Shown: one piece after another, positions 18,382-27,112 of the stretch | Numbering within the stretch: position 1 is the first letter of the stretch | Layout of the letters: each line of letters opens with the position of its first letter | Assembly: GCA_937892955.1 (NCBI GenBank) | Contig: CALBKH010000095.1 | Span: forward strand, 12,070-76,069 | DNA length: 64,000 bases | Reading direction: 5' to 3' | DNA from: an uncultured Alphaproteobacteria bacterium | GTDB taxonomy: Bacteria > Pseudomonadota > Alphaproteobacteria > Rhizobiales > Ancalomicrobiaceae | The notes under the pieces: model-generated | The model's input: only the letters and a program-made list of their open reading frames with translations | What the model was told of the DNA's origin: nothing | Databases searched by the model: none | Position numbers and translations under genes: made by a program

Positions 18382-18391
18382 TCACTCACTT
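18372..18391 (+). promoter_or_regulatory. Probable TetR operator
   Basis: AAGTAAGTGA followed directly by TCACTCACTT forms a 20-base inverted repeat with one mismatched pair, 18 bases before the TetR-family start codon. Its position and size suit autoregulation of the TetR gene and exporter operon. It contains the TGA stop of the preceding gene (18379-18381). Confidence 0.6.
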
Positions 18392-18408
18392 AATCGAATG
18401 AGCCGACG

Positions 18409-19005
18409 ATGCGCAAACGAGCGGAGGACCGCCGCCTCGAAATCGTCGAGGCGGTGTTGCGCCTCGCGGTGGAGATGGGGCCGGACCGATTGACGACCCA
18501 GGCGGTGGCGGATGCGGTCGGCATCTCGCAGCCGGCGGTGTTCCGTCATTTCCCGACGCGCGCCGCGCTGTGGCTCGCGGTGGCGCATCACGTCGCCGGG
18601 CGGGTGCGCGCCTGTTGGGACGCGGTGGCGAAGCCGACCGACGACCCGATCGCCGACGTCCGCCGGCTGGCGGTGGCGCAGATGGGGGTGGTCGCCGACG
18701 AGCCGTCGATCCTCGCCATCGTCTTCTCGCACGAACTCAGGGTCGCCGACCCCACCCTGGCGGCGGTGTTCCGCGGCCTGATGGCCGACATCTCGGGCCG
18801 CCTCGCGGCGCGTTTCGCCGCGGCCGGAGATCGGCTTCTCGCCTCCCCGGCCGATGCGGCGCTGCTCGTCCTCGGCCTCATCCAGGGTCTGGCGCTGCGC
18901 TGGTCGCTCGCCGGGCGTGGATTCGATCTCGTGAGCGAAGGCGAACGCCTTCTCGACCTGCAGCTCGCCGGGCTGGTGCGCCCCGGCTCCGGAGTGACCC
19001 CATGA
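18409..19005 (+). CDS. TetR-family transcriptional regulator
   Basis: A 198-residue repressor. The N-terminal DNA-binding helices are clear: RRLEIVEAVLRLAVEMG, then LTTQAVADAVGISQPAVFRHFPTR, the TetR helix-turn-helix. The rest is the helical ligand-binding and dimer domain. It is the first gene of an operon with a periplasmic adaptor, ABC permease and ATPase, overlapping the adaptor by ATGA. It therefore most likely controls this exporter in response to a small molecule and binds the palindrome just upstream. Confidence 0.87.
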   Translation: MRKRAEDRRLEIVEAVLRLAVEMGPDRLTTQAVADAVGISQPAVFRHFPTRAALWLAVAHHVAGRVRACWDAVAKPTDDPIADVRRLAVAQMGVVADEPSILAIVFSHELRVADPTLAAVFRGLMADISGRLAARFAAAGDRLLASPADAALLVLGLIQGLALRWSLAGRGFDLVSEGERLLDLQLAGLVRPGSGVTP

Positions 19006-20162
19006 ACCGTACCGTCCGCACTCTTCTGATCGTCGCCGGCGTCGCCGCCGCCGGGGTCGGGGTCCGTACCTTGCTCGCCTCGCGTCCGGTGACGGTCGAC
19101 GCGGCCGAGACCGCCGAGACCGTCGCGGTGAAGGTCTTCGGGCTCGGCACCCAGGAGGCGCGCATAACCTCGCGGCTCGGCTTCGAGACCGCCGCGGCGC
19201 TGGTCGAACTCGCCGCCGACCACGGCGACCGGGTCGCCAAGGGCACCCTCCTCGCCCGCCTCCAGGACGGCGAGGCGCGCGCCCGGGTGGAGAAGTCGCG
19301 CGCCGGCGTGGCGGCGGCGGAAGCGGCTCTCGTCAAGGCGGAGGCCTTCACCGCTCGCGCCCGGGTGATCGCCGAGCAGAAGGAGCGCCAGGGCGATCGC
19401 CGCCAGTCGCTGGTGGAGCGCCGCACCGTCTCGATCGAAGTGGCCGAGCAGGCCGACATGGACGCCCGCGTCGCCGCCGCCGACCTGAAGATCGCCGAGC
19501 GCGACGTCGAAGTGGCGCGCGTCAACCTCGCCAATGCCCGAGCCCAGTTGCAGCTCGACGAGGTGCTGCTGGAGCGCCATCGACTCGTCGCGCCGTTCGA
19601 CGGCGTGGTGACGGCGCGGTTGCGCGAACTCGGGGCGGTGATGAACCCGGGCGAGGCGCTCTACACCCTGGTCGATCCGGCGACGGTGTGGATCCAGGCC
19701 TTCGTCGACGAGGCGCGGGCCGGCGAGCTCGCGGTCGGACAGCCGGCCGAGGTGCGGCTGCGCTCGCGCCCCGGTGAGGTCTTCGCCGGTTCGGTCGCCC
19801 GTATCGGCCTCGAGAACGACCGGGTCGGGGAGGAGCGCCGGCTCTTCGTCGACTGCCGCGACTGTCCGAAGGAGTTCCATCTCGGCGAACAGGCCGAAGT
19901 GGTGGTGACCACCCGTACCCTCCCTCGCGCGCTCCTGGTGCCGGAGACGGCGCTGCGCCTCACCGGACCGGCCGAGGCGATGGCCTGGGTGGTCGCCGAC
20001 GGGCGCCTCCAGGAGGCGAAGGTGCGGCTCGGGGCCCGGCTCCTCGACGGCCGCGCCGAGATCGTCGACGGCGTGCCGGCCGGCGCCACGGTGGTGGCGA
20101 GTGCGACCGCCGGCTTCGTCGCCGGCCATGCGGCGCGGATCTCGGAAGGGTCGGCGAAATGA
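19002..20162 (+). CDS. HlyD/DevB-type periplasmic adaptor of ABC exporter
   Basis: A 386-residue membrane-fusion protein. It has an N-terminal signal anchor (TLLIVAGVAAAGVGV), a biotinyl-lipoyl-like segment (VELAADHGDRVAKGTLLARLQDGEA), a long alpha-hairpin (about 90-190) and a beta-barrel part beginning VAPFDGVVTARLRELG. The stretch VDCRDCPKEFHLGEQAEV is in the C-terminal part. It would link the inner-membrane ABC exporter to the outer membrane. The ATG at 19002 overlaps the TetR stop, and its own stop overlaps the permease, so the four genes are coupled. Confidence 0.9.
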   Translation: MNRTVRTLLIVAGVAAAGVGVRTLLASRPVTVDAAETAETVAVKVFGLGTQEARITSRLGFETAAALVELAADHGDRVAKGTLLARLQDGEARARVEKSRAGVAAAEAALVKAEAFTARARVIAEQKERQGDRRQSLVERRTVSIEVAEQADMDARVAAADLKIAERDVEVARVNLANARAQLQLDEVLLERHRLVAPFDGVVTARLRELGAVMNPGEALYTLVDPATVWIQAFVDEARAGELAVGQPAEVRLRSRPGEVFAGSVARIGLENDRVGEERRLFVDCRDCPKEFHLGEQAEVVVTTRTLPRALLVPETALRLTGPAEAMAWVVADGRLQEAKVRLGARLLDGRAEIVDGVPAGATVVASATAGFVAGHAARISEGSAK

Positions 20163-21289
20163 ACCTCGCGCTCCACGACATCCGGCACAATCTCGGTCGG
20201 TTCCTCCTGACCTCGGTCGGCCTCGGGCTGCTGCTCGGCGTCGTCCTGTCGATGATCGGCATCTATCGCGGCCTCGTTTCCGAAGCGCTGTCGCTCGCCC
20301 GTTCGCCCGCCGCCGACCTGTGGGTGGTGGAGACCGGCACGCGCGGTCCCTTCGCGGAGGGGTCGCGCATCCCCGGCGACACCCGCGAGGCGGTCGCCCG
20401 GCTCTCCGGCGTCACCGCCACCGGCTCGGTCACCTTCCAGTCCTTCGAGACCGAACATCGTGGCCGCAAGCTGCGCCTGCAGGTGGTCGGCTTCGAACCC
20501 GGTCGGCTCGGCGGCCCGAGCGGGCTCGTCGAGGGGCGCGACGTCGTCCGCCGTCACGAGGTGGTGGCCGATGCCAAGACCGGGCTCACGGTCGGCGAAC
20601 GCATCGTGCTCGCCGGCGATCCCTACACGGTGGTCGGGCTCACCCGAGGGGCGGTGTCGTCGGGCGGCGATCCGATCATCTGGCTGACGCTGCGCGACAG
20701 TCAGGTGCTGCAGTTCCGCCTCTCTCCCGCCCCGGCGCGGCGCGAGGCGGCGCGCGGCGCGACGACGCAGACGCCGGACACGGTCAACGCCGTGCTCGCC
20801 CGGGTGGCGGCGTCGGTGCCGGTCGATGCGGTGGCGGCGGAGGCGCGGCGGTGGAAGCACCTCTCGGCGCTGACCCAGGCCGACCAGGAGACGATCCTCA
20901 CCCGCTCGGTGGTCGAGAAGGCACGCCAGCAGATCGGCCTCTTCACCACGGTGCTGCTCACGGTGTCGACGGTGATCATCGCCCTCATCATCTACACGAT
21001 GACCATGGACAAGCTGAAGGAGATCGCGACGCTGAAGCTGATCGGCGCGCCCGACGGCCGCATCGTCGGACTGATCGTGCAACAGGCGCTGGCGCTCGGC
21101 ATCCTCGGCTTCTCGATCGGCGCGACGCTGATCGCCACGATCAAGGATCACTTCCCGCGCCGGGTGCTGATGCAGCCGGAGGACGCGACGGCGCTCGGCG
21201 TCATCGTCATCGTCGTCTGCGTGGTGGCGAGCGGTCTCGGCGTGCGGCTGGCGCTCAAGGTCGATCCGGCCACGGCGCTGGGGAGCTGA
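20159..21289 (+). CDS. DevC/MacB-like ABC exporter permease
   Basis: A 376-residue FtsX/MacB-type permease with four transmembrane segments. One is at the N-terminus (about 17-38), a large periplasmic domain follows with SPAADLWVVETGTRGPFAEGS, and three lie at the C-terminus (about 260-285, 305-330, 345-365). The pattern and the preceding HlyD gene match DevBCA-type exporters, which export glycolipids or other amphiphiles in cyanobacteria. Here the substrate is unknown. Overlaps the adaptor by four bases; the ATPase starts two bases after its stop. Confidence 0.9.
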   Translation: MNLALHDIRHNLGRFLLTSVGLGLLLGVVLSMIGIYRGLVSEALSLARSPAADLWVVETGTRGPFAEGSRIPGDTREAVARLSGVTATGSVTFQSFETEHRGRKLRLQVVGFEPGRLGGPSGLVEGRDVVRRHEVVADAKTGLTVGERIVLAGDPYTVVGLTRGAVSSGGDPIIWLTLRDSQVLQFRLSPAPARREAARGATTQTPDTVNAVLARVAASVPVDAVAAEARRWKHLSALTQADQETILTRSVVEKARQQIGLFTTVLLTVSTVIIALIIYTMTMDKLKEIATLKLIGAPDGRIVGLIVQQALALGILGFSIGATLIATIKDHFPRRVLMQPEDATALGVIVIVVCVVASGLGVRLALKVDPATALGS

Positions 21290-21291
21290 AC

Positions 21292-21987
21292 ATGACCGAC
21301 GACATCCGCCCCCTCGTCGAACTGCGCGGGCTCGCCAAGCACTACGGCGAGGGCGAGACCCGGGTCGACGCGCTGAAGAGCATCGACCTCGATCTGATGC
21401 CGGGTCAGGTGATCGGCCTCCTCGGCCCCTCCGGCTCGGGCAAGACGACGCTGCTCAATCTCATCGGCTGCATCGTCGAGCCGAGCGCCGGCACCATGAA
21501 GCTCGACGGCGAGACGGTGTGGGACGGACGGTGGCGCCGCTCCGACCTCAGGGCGCTGCGGCTCGAGAAGGTCGGCTTCATCTTCCAGTTCCACAATCTC
21601 CTGCCGTTCCTCGACGTCGTCGACAACATCGCCCTGGTGCTCGACATGGCCGGGGTCGGTCGTGAGCCGGCGAAGCAACGGGCGATCGAGTTGCTCGAGT
21701 ATCTCGAGGTCGGGCACCGCCGCAACGCCATGCCGTCGCAGCTCTCCGGCGGCGAGGCGCAGCGCGTCGCCATCGCCCGGGCGCTGGCCAACCGGCCGCG
21801 CATCATCCTCGCCGACGAGCCGACCGCGGCGCTCGACGGCCAACGCGCCGGCATCGTCATGGATCTGATGCGGCGGGTCGCCGTCGACCAGAAGGCGGCG
21901 GTGGTGGTGGTCACCCACGACGAGAAGATTTACGACCGCTTCGACGACATCTACTCGCTGCGCGACGGGCGGATCGCCGAGACCTGA
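21292..21987 (+). CDS. DevA/LolD-like ABC exporter ATPase
   Basis: A 231-residue ATP-binding subunit with all motifs: Walker A GPSGSGKTTLL, Q-loop FQFHNLLPF, signature LSGGEAQRVAIARAL, Walker B IILADEPTAALD and H-loop VVVTHDEKIYDRFDD. Sequence type is the MacB/LolD/DevA export class. It closes the tetR-adaptor-permease-ATPase operon and is followed by a strong hairpin. Confidence 0.93.
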   Translation: MTDDIRPLVELRGLAKHYGEGETRVDALKSIDLDLMPGQVIGLLGPSGSGKTTLLNLIGCIVEPSAGTMKLDGETVWDGRWRRSDLRALRLEKVGFIFQFHNLLPFLDVVDNIALVLDMAGVGREPAKQRAIELLEYLEVGHRRNAMPSQLSGGEAQRVAIARALANRPRIILADEPTAALDGQRAGIVMDLMRRVAVDQKAAVVVVTHDEKIYDRFDDIYSLRDGRIAET

Positions 21988-22020
21988 TCGAGGATTCGAC
22001 AGGGCTTTTCGGCGAACGGA

Positions 22021-22055
22021 ACACGGAATTCGAATGTGTCGTTCGAATTCCGTGT
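22021..22055. terminator. Bidirectional terminator-like inverted repeat
   Basis: A perfect 14-base inverted repeat, ACACGGAATTCGAA (22021-22034) and TTCGAATTCCGTGT (22042-22055) with a 7-base loop, lies in the 106-base gap between the exporter operon and the convergent ATPase operon. It suits two-way transcription termination. Confidence 0.75.
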
Positions 22056-22093
22056 GACGTCGGGAACGGTGTCGGAAAATCGCGGAACCGACA

Positions 22094-22708
22094 TCAGCCG
22101 TGGGCGCGGCGACCGGCGGACTGGACGCGCACCGCTTCTTCCTGATCGACGGCGTCGAGCTGTTCGACCACCTGTTTCAGCGCCACCTCGACCTCGGGCA
22201 GCAGCACGTTCTCCAGCGCCTTGGCGCGACGTTCGATGCGACGATACTCCTGCGCCAGGCGCAGCAGATTGCTCGCGCTCACACCGATCGCGGCGGCGAG
22301 ACGGGCGAGCTTCTCGAAGGCGAGGCGAGCAGCGACGGTCTCCGGCGACGGATCGATCGCCGCGGCGGCCGGCGCGGGTGCCGCCTCCACCGCCTCTGCC
22401 TCGACCATCGGCACGCCGAGGAAGCGATAGGGCGTGGTGCGTGGCGGCGGCGGCGCTTCGGCCGGCGCGGGATGGAGCTGGAGGGCATCGAGCCCGTGGC
22501 GTTCGACCGCGGCGGCGAGCGCGGTGCGGGCGAGGCGCGCCGCCTCCTGCCACTCGGCCCGATGCGCCTCCCACAGACGCAATTGACGCAACATCTCGCC
22601 GGCGAGCAGCATGCGCTTCTCGTCGAGGAATTCGAACCCCTGCCGCATCAGCCGGCGTTCTTCGCCGAGGGCGAGCGCGGCGGAGCGGGTGGGGACGATC
22701 TCACGCAT
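22094..22708 (-). CDS. V/A-type ATPase subunit D
   Basis: The central-stalk subunit of a V/A-type rotary ATPase, 204 residues, mostly helical. It starts with the family's VPTRSAALALGEERRLMRQGFEFLDEKR pattern (here split by normal variation) and ends with a second long helix that includes YRRIERRAKALENVLLPEVE, the D-subunit hallmark. The Ala/Pro-rich middle (about residues 75-115) is longer than usual. Last gene of the nine-gene operon; its start overlaps the subunit B stop by eight bases. Confidence 0.9.
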   Translation of the reverse strand: MREIVPTRSAALALGEERRLMRQGFEFLDEKRMLLAGEMLRQLRLWEAHRAEWQEAARLARTALAAAVERHGLDALQLHPAPAEAPPPPRTTPYRFLGVPMVEAEAVEAAPAPAAAAIDPSPETVAARLAFEKLARLAAAIGVSASNLLRLAQEYRRIERRAKALENVLLPEVEVALKQVVEQLDAVDQEEAVRVQSAGRRAHG

Positions 22709-24086
22709 GATCGCGCTCCATGTGGCGGTCGATCTGAGCGTCGTTGAGCCGCGACAGCTCGGCGATCGTCAACAGCCTGAGGAGCCGCCAGCCGACGGCC
22801 ATGCTCTCCTCGAGGGTGCGCTCGGCGGGTTGCGCGATCAGTTCGCCTTCGAAACGATCGGCGAAGGCGAGATAGTCGCGGTCGATGGCGGTGAGGCCCT
22901 CCGAGCCGACGACGCTCGCCAGGACGCGGACACGGATCGACTTGGCGTAGGACGCGAAGAGCTGATTGGCCAGCGCCGGATGGTCGGGGTCGGTCCAGCC
23001 CTTGCCGATCCCCTTGTCCATCAACCGCGACAGCGACGGCAGGACGTTGATCGGCGGGTAGACGCCCTTGTGATCGAGGCCCTTGTCGAGCACCACCTGT
23101 CCCTCGGTGATGTAGCCGGTGAGATCGGGGATCGGGTGAGAGATATCCTCGGCCGGCATGGTGAGGATCGGCAACTGGGTCACCGTACCGCCGTAACCAC
23201 GCATGCAGCCGGCGCGCTCGTAGATCGTCGCCAGATCCGAATACATGTAGCCGGGATAGCCCTTGCGCGACGGGATCTCGCCGTGGCTCGAGGAGACCTC
23301 GCGCAGCGCTTCGCAGTAGTTCGTCAGATCGGTCATGATGACCAGGACGTGGCGGCCCTCCTCGAAGGCGAGATATTCGGCGGCGGTCAGGGCGAAGCGC
23401 GGGGTGAGCAGGCGTTGGGTCGAGGGCTCGCTGGCGAGGTTGAGGAACATCACCGTGTGGGCGAGTGCGCCGGAATCCTGCATGGCGCGGCGGAAGTTCT
23501 CGGCGGCGTCGTGGGAGATGCCGATGCCGACGAAGACGATGGCGAATTCGCCGGAGCCCTCGCGGCGCAGGCGGGCGTTGACCGCGATCTCGGCGGCGAT
23601 GCGATCGTGCGGCAGGCCGCCGGCGGAGAAGATCGGCAGCTTCTGACCGCGCACCAGCGAGTTCATCAGGTCGATGGCGGTGACGCCGGTCTCGATGAAG
23701 TCGCGCGGCAGTTCGCGTTCGGCCGGATTGAGGTTGCGGCCGTCGATGCGCTGGCGCAGCGAGGCGGCGACCGGCGGGCCGCCGTCGACGGGTCGACCGA
23801 CGCCGTCGAAGATGCGGCCGAGCAGGCCGGGGCCGACGGCGAGATGGATCGGCTCGCCGAAGAAGCGCACCTTCACGTCGGCGAGGCCGAGGCCGACGGT
23901 CGATTCCAGCACCTCGACCACCATGGAGTCGTCGTCGAGGGCGGCGATGCGGCCGAGCCGCGGCGCCTCGCCCTCCTGCCAGATCTCGACCGCTTCGCCG
24001 AGGCCGACCTCGATGTTGCGCTTCAGGAACAGGAGCGGCCCTTCGATCGCGGTCGCCGTCCCTCGAACGGAGAGTTCAGGCCGCAT
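22701..24086 (-). CDS. V/A-type ATPase subunit B
   Basis: The non-catalytic nucleotide-binding subunit of the V1/A1 head, 461 residues. Visible hallmarks are VFVGIGISHDAAENFRR, VMFLNLASEPSTQRLLTPR, VIMTDLTNYCEALREVS and GYPGYMYSDLATIYERAG, all diagnostic of subunit B and distinct from F-type beta. SLSRLMDKGIGKGWT lies in the C-terminal domain. The gene overlaps subunit A by 11 bases and D by 8, so the three are translated together. Confidence 0.96.
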   Translation of the reverse strand: MRPELSVRGTATAIEGPLLFLKRNIEVGLGEAVEIWQEGEAPRLGRIAALDDDSMVVEVLESTVGLGLADVKVRFFGEPIHLAVGPGLLGRIFDGVGRPVDGGPPVAASLRQRIDGRNLNPAERELPRDFIETGVTAIDLMNSLVRGQKLPIFSAGGLPHDRIAAEIAVNARLRREGSGEFAIVFVGIGISHDAAENFRRAMQDSGALAHTVMFLNLASEPSTQRLLTPRFALTAAEYLAFEEGRHVLVIMTDLTNYCEALREVSSSHGEIPSRKGYPGYMYSDLATIYERAGCMRGYGGTVTQLPILTMPAEDISHPIPDLTGYITEGQVVLDKGLDHKGVYPPINVLPSLSRLMDKGIGKGWTDPDHPALANQLFASYAKSIRVRVLASVVGSEGLTAIDRDYLAFADRFEGELIAQPAERTLEESMAVGWRLLRLLTIAELSRLNDAQIDRHMERDHA

Positions 24087-25800
24087 GGGTTTCCTCCTTG
24101 GTCAGCCCGGCCATGGCGCTCTCCAGCGAGGCGCGCAGGCCGTCGAAGGCGGTGAGGTCGGACTGGCCGATCTCCTCGCCCATCCGTTGGAGCCGGCGCA
24201 GCACCGGCAGTTCGGCGATCGCCTGCGGCGCCACCCCGCGTTCGAGCGCGCCCTCGGACAGTTCGATGAAGCGCAGGATCAGTTGCAGGATCGAGGTCTG
24301 GCGTTCCGGCGAGCAGTAGCGGTCCTGGGCCGAATAGGCCGACTGACGCAGGAATCCCTCGTTGACCAGCTCGGCGCAGACGAGGGTCAGTTGCTGGGCC
24401 GGCGGCAGGGCGTCCTTGCCGACGATGCGGGCCATGCGTTCGAGGTCCGCCTGGGCCTCGAGCAGGGTGAGGAGGCGTTCGCGCTGGGCGACCCAACGCG
24501 GGTTGCCGCGCCGGGTCCACCAGTCGGCGAAGCGGACGGCGCCGTCGGAATAGGAATGCAGGGGGTGGATCGCCGGATAGAACCGCGCCTGGGCGCGTTC
24601 GCGGTCGAGACCCCAGAAGCAGCGGACGTAACGCTTGGTGTGGCTGGTCACCGGTTCGGAGAAGTCGCCGGCCGGCGGGCTGACGGCGCCGATGATGGTG
24701 AGCGAGCCGGTCTTGCCGGCGAGCGTGCGGACGCGGGCGGCGCGTTCGTAGAACTCGGCGAGACGCGACGAGAGATAGGCGGGATAGCCGGCTTCGCCCG
24801 GCAGTTCGCCGAGGCGGCCGGAGACCTCGCGCAGCGCCTCGGCCCAGCGGCTGGTCGAATCGGCCATGAGGGCGACATGGAGACCCTGGTCGCGGAAATA
24901 TTCGCCGACGGTGACCGCCGTGTAGATCGACGCCTCGCGCGCCGCCACCGGCATGTTGGAGGTGTTGGCGATGATGACCGTGCGCTCCATCAGACGGCGG
25001 CCGGTGCGCGGGTCGGTGAGGTCGGGGAACTCGTGCAGCACCTCGGCCATCTCGTTGCCGCGTTCGCCGCAGCCGACGTAGATGATGATGTCGGCGTCGC
25101 ACCATTTGGCGAGCGTCTCCTGCAACACCGTCTTGCCGGTGCCGAAGCCGCCCGGCAGGGCGGCGCGGCCGCCGCGGGCGACGGGGAAGAGCACGTCGAG
25201 GATGCGCTGGCCGGTGATCATCGGCTCGTCGGCAGGCAGGCGTTCGGCGACCGGGCGCGGCTTGCGCACCGGCCAGTGCTGGAAGAAGCCGAGGTCGTGG
25301 GTCCGGCCCATTTCGTCGACGAGGCGGCAGAGGACCGCGTCGCGGCCGTAGCGCCCCTCCTTGGCGACGAATTCGACGAGACCCGAGGCGCCCGGCGGCA
25401 CCAGACAATCCTGGCGGATGCCGATGCCGGGGAGGTGGCCGAAGGCGGCCCCGGCCGTCAGATGCTGGCCGGTCCCGACGGTGGGGACGAAACCGAAGTC
25501 CTGCTCGACCGTCGAGGCGTCGAGCGGCCGCAGCAGGCCGTCGAAGATGTGGCCGAGGAGGCCGGGGCCGAGGGCGACGGACATCGGTCGGCCGGTGCCG
25601 GTGACCGTGTCACCGGGGCGCAGGCCGGTGGTGTCCTCGTAGACCTGGGCGATGAAGAGATCGCCATCGAGGCGGATGACCTCGCCGGGCAGGCGACGGG
25701 GGCCGACCTCGATCGCCTCGCCGATGCGGAACGGGTCGCGTGTCCGGGCGTGGAGCACCGGGCCACCGATCCATTGGATGCCGGCTGTCGACGGGGTCAT
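24076..25800 (-). CDS. V/A-type ATPase catalytic subunit A
   Basis: The catalytic subunit, 574 residues. After the N-terminal barrel (QWIGGPVLHART) and the V-type insert region comes Walker A PGGFGTGKTVLQ, then IIIYVGCGERGNEM with the catalytic glutamate region, ALMADSTSRWAEALREVSGRLGE and GEAGYPAYLSSRL. These identify V/A-type subunit A and not F-type beta. The open frame extends upstream, but ATG at 25800 gives the normal N-terminus and overlaps the subunit E stop as ATGA. Confidence 0.96.
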   Translation of the reverse strand: MTPSTAGIQWIGGPVLHARTRDPFRIGEAIEVGPRRLPGEVIRLDGDLFIAQVYEDTTGLRPGDTVTGTGRPMSVALGPGLLGHIFDGLLRPLDASTVEQDFGFVPTVGTGQHLTAGAAFGHLPGIGIRQDCLVPPGASGLVEFVAKEGRYGRDAVLCRLVDEMGRTHDLGFFQHWPVRKPRPVAERLPADEPMITGQRILDVLFPVARGGRAALPGGFGTGKTVLQETLAKWCDADIIIYVGCGERGNEMAEVLHEFPDLTDPRTGRRLMERTVIIANTSNMPVAAREASIYTAVTVGEYFRDQGLHVALMADSTSRWAEALREVSGRLGELPGEAGYPAYLSSRLAEFYERAARVRTLAGKTGSLTIIGAVSPPAGDFSEPVTSHTKRYVRCFWGLDRERAQARFYPAIHPLHSYSDGAVRFADWWTRRGNPRWVAQRERLLTLLEAQADLERMARIVGKDALPPAQQLTLVCAELVNEGFLRQSAYSAQDRYCSPERQTSILQLILRFIELSEGALERGVAPQAIAELPVLRRLQRMGEEIGQSDLTAFDGLRASLESAMAGLTKEETHAA

Positions 25801-26453
25801 GGGGTGTCTCCTGCGGTGGCGGACGCGGCGGCGCGCTCGCGGGCGATACCGGCGAGGAGCAGCGCCTGGACCGCCGGCTTGTCGGCGAGCAGCCGTTCCG
25901 GCGTGGCGTCGAGGACGACGCCGGGGGCGACGACCCGCAAGCCGGCTTCGAAATCGTCGACGGCGCGGAAACGGACGCCGCCGCGGGCCTCGGCCGGCAG
26001 CGCCTCGAGGAAGGCCCCGGCTTCGTCTTCGGCCCAGTCCTTCGGATGCTCGACGACCCAGTTGCCCGGGCGCAGCCGCTCGAAAGCCTGCCGCGCCAGA
26101 GCGATCGCCCACGACCGCCGGGCCGCGGCGTCGTTCCAGCGCTCGGCGACGGCGACGACCAGCATGGGGCAGCCGTCGCGCAGGTTGCCGGCGGCGAGCG
26201 CCTGATCGCGGACCCGCATCTCGGTGTCGATCTGCGCCTTGGCGCGGGCGAGACGGCGGGCGCCGTCGCGTTTCAGGTCCTCCATGGCGTCGTGGACGTG
26301 GCGCGTGGCGGCGGCGGCGGCCTCGCGGACGATCGCCTGCGCCTCGAGCCGCGCCGCATCGAGGAGGGCGCGGCACTCGGCCTCGCTCTGCGCTTCGATC
26401 TCGCGGACGAGATCGTCGGCGCGGGTGTCGGGGGCGGTGTCGGATGTCGTCAC
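25797..26453 (-). CDS. V/A-type ATPase subunit E (peripheral stalk)
   Basis: A 218-residue peripheral-stalk subunit. The first 100 residues are a charged coiled coil (EIEAQSEAECRALLDAARLEA and DLKRDGARRLARAKAQ), followed by a globular C-terminal domain that contacts the head. GTG at 26453 is chosen because it makes a GTGA overlap with the subunit F stop and matches operon spacing. Family assignment rests on layout and gene order more than on strong motifs. Confidence 0.8.
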   Translation of the reverse strand: MTTSDTAPDTRADDLVREIEAQSEAECRALLDAARLEAQAIVREAAAAATRHVHDAMEDLKRDGARRLARAKAQIDTEMRVRDQALAAGNLRDGCPMLVVAVAERWNDAAARRSWAIALARQAFERLRPGNWVVEHPKDWAEDEAGAFLEALPAEARGGVRFRAVDDFEAGLRVVAPGVVLDATPERLLADKPAVQALLLAGIARERAAASATAGDTP

Positions 26454-26746
26454 GATTCGATACCCAGGGTACTCCTGAGCCTCCCGGCGAGATCGGGTGG
26501 AGGGGTGCGGCCGAGGATGTCGGCGACCACCGAGACGATGGGCCGCTCGGCGACGAGAGCCGCGTCGAGTTCGGCCGGCGGGATCATCGCGGCGTAGTCG
26601 GCGGCGAGGATCACCAACGCGGCGCGGCGGCGTGCCTCGGCGAAGACGCGTGCGGTGTCGGCAGGGTCCGGCGTCACGACGTCGACACCGGCGAGCCGCC
26701 AACCCGTGGCGCCGAGTTCGTCACCGATGAACACGGTCGCGGTCAT
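26450..26746 (-). CDS. V/A-type ATPase subunit F
   Basis: A 98-residue central-stalk subunit with the compact alpha/beta pattern of subunit F: VFIGDELGATGWRLAGVDVVTP near the N-terminus (here within one beta-alpha unit) and AALVILAADYAAMIP in the middle. Length (about 100) is normal. It lies one base after the proteolipid gene and overlaps subunit E by four bases. Confidence 0.85.
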   Translation of the reverse strand: MTATVFIGDELGATGWRLAGVDVVTPDPADTARVFAEARRRAALVILAADYAAMIPPAELDAALVAERPIVSVVADILGRTPPPDLAGRLRSTLGIES

Positions 26747-26747
26747 G

Positions 26748-27095
26748 TCAGCCGGCTCGGTTGAGGATGAGGATGGCGACGATCAGGCCGTAGATGGCGA
26801 TACCTTCGGCGAGACCGACGATGATCAGCACGCGGCCGAGCAGTTCGGGCTTCTCGGCGAGCGCGCCGATGGCGGCGCTGCCGACCGAGGCCACGGCGAT
26901 GCCGGCGGCGATGGTGCCGAGACCGGCGGCGGCGGCGGCGGCGGCCAGCGCCCACTGCACCACACCGGGATCGACCCCGGCTTGCGCCGCCGCTTCCGCC
27001 GCTCCGGCGGGCAGGCTCACCCAGAGAAGGCCGGTCAGGGCGACGACGACGGCCGCCGCGAGGGCGACGACGAGGCGGAGACGGTCGATGCGCAT
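26748..27095 (-). CDS. V/A-type ATPase proteolipid subunit K (c)
   Basis: A 115-residue membrane-rotor subunit. An N-terminal hydrophobic signal-like segment (LVVALAAAVVVALTGLLWVSL) precedes one helical hairpin: first helix with GLGTIAAGIAVASVGSAAIGA, polar loop LAEKPELLGR, and second helix VLIIVGLAEGIAIYGLIVAI. The Glu in LAEGIAIYG is the ion-carrying carboxylate. It is a single hairpin and not the fused double hairpin of eukaryotic V-type subunits. Whether it binds H+ or Na+ cannot be decided by eye. ATG at 27095. Confidence 0.92.
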   Translation of the reverse strand: MRIDRLRLVVALAAAVVVALTGLLWVSLPAGAAEAAAQAGVDPGVVQWALAAAAAAAGLGTIAAGIAVASVGSAAIGALAEKPELLGRVLIIVGLAEGIAIYGLIVAILILNRAG

Positions 27096-27112
27096 GGCGG
27101 AACCTCTCTGTT

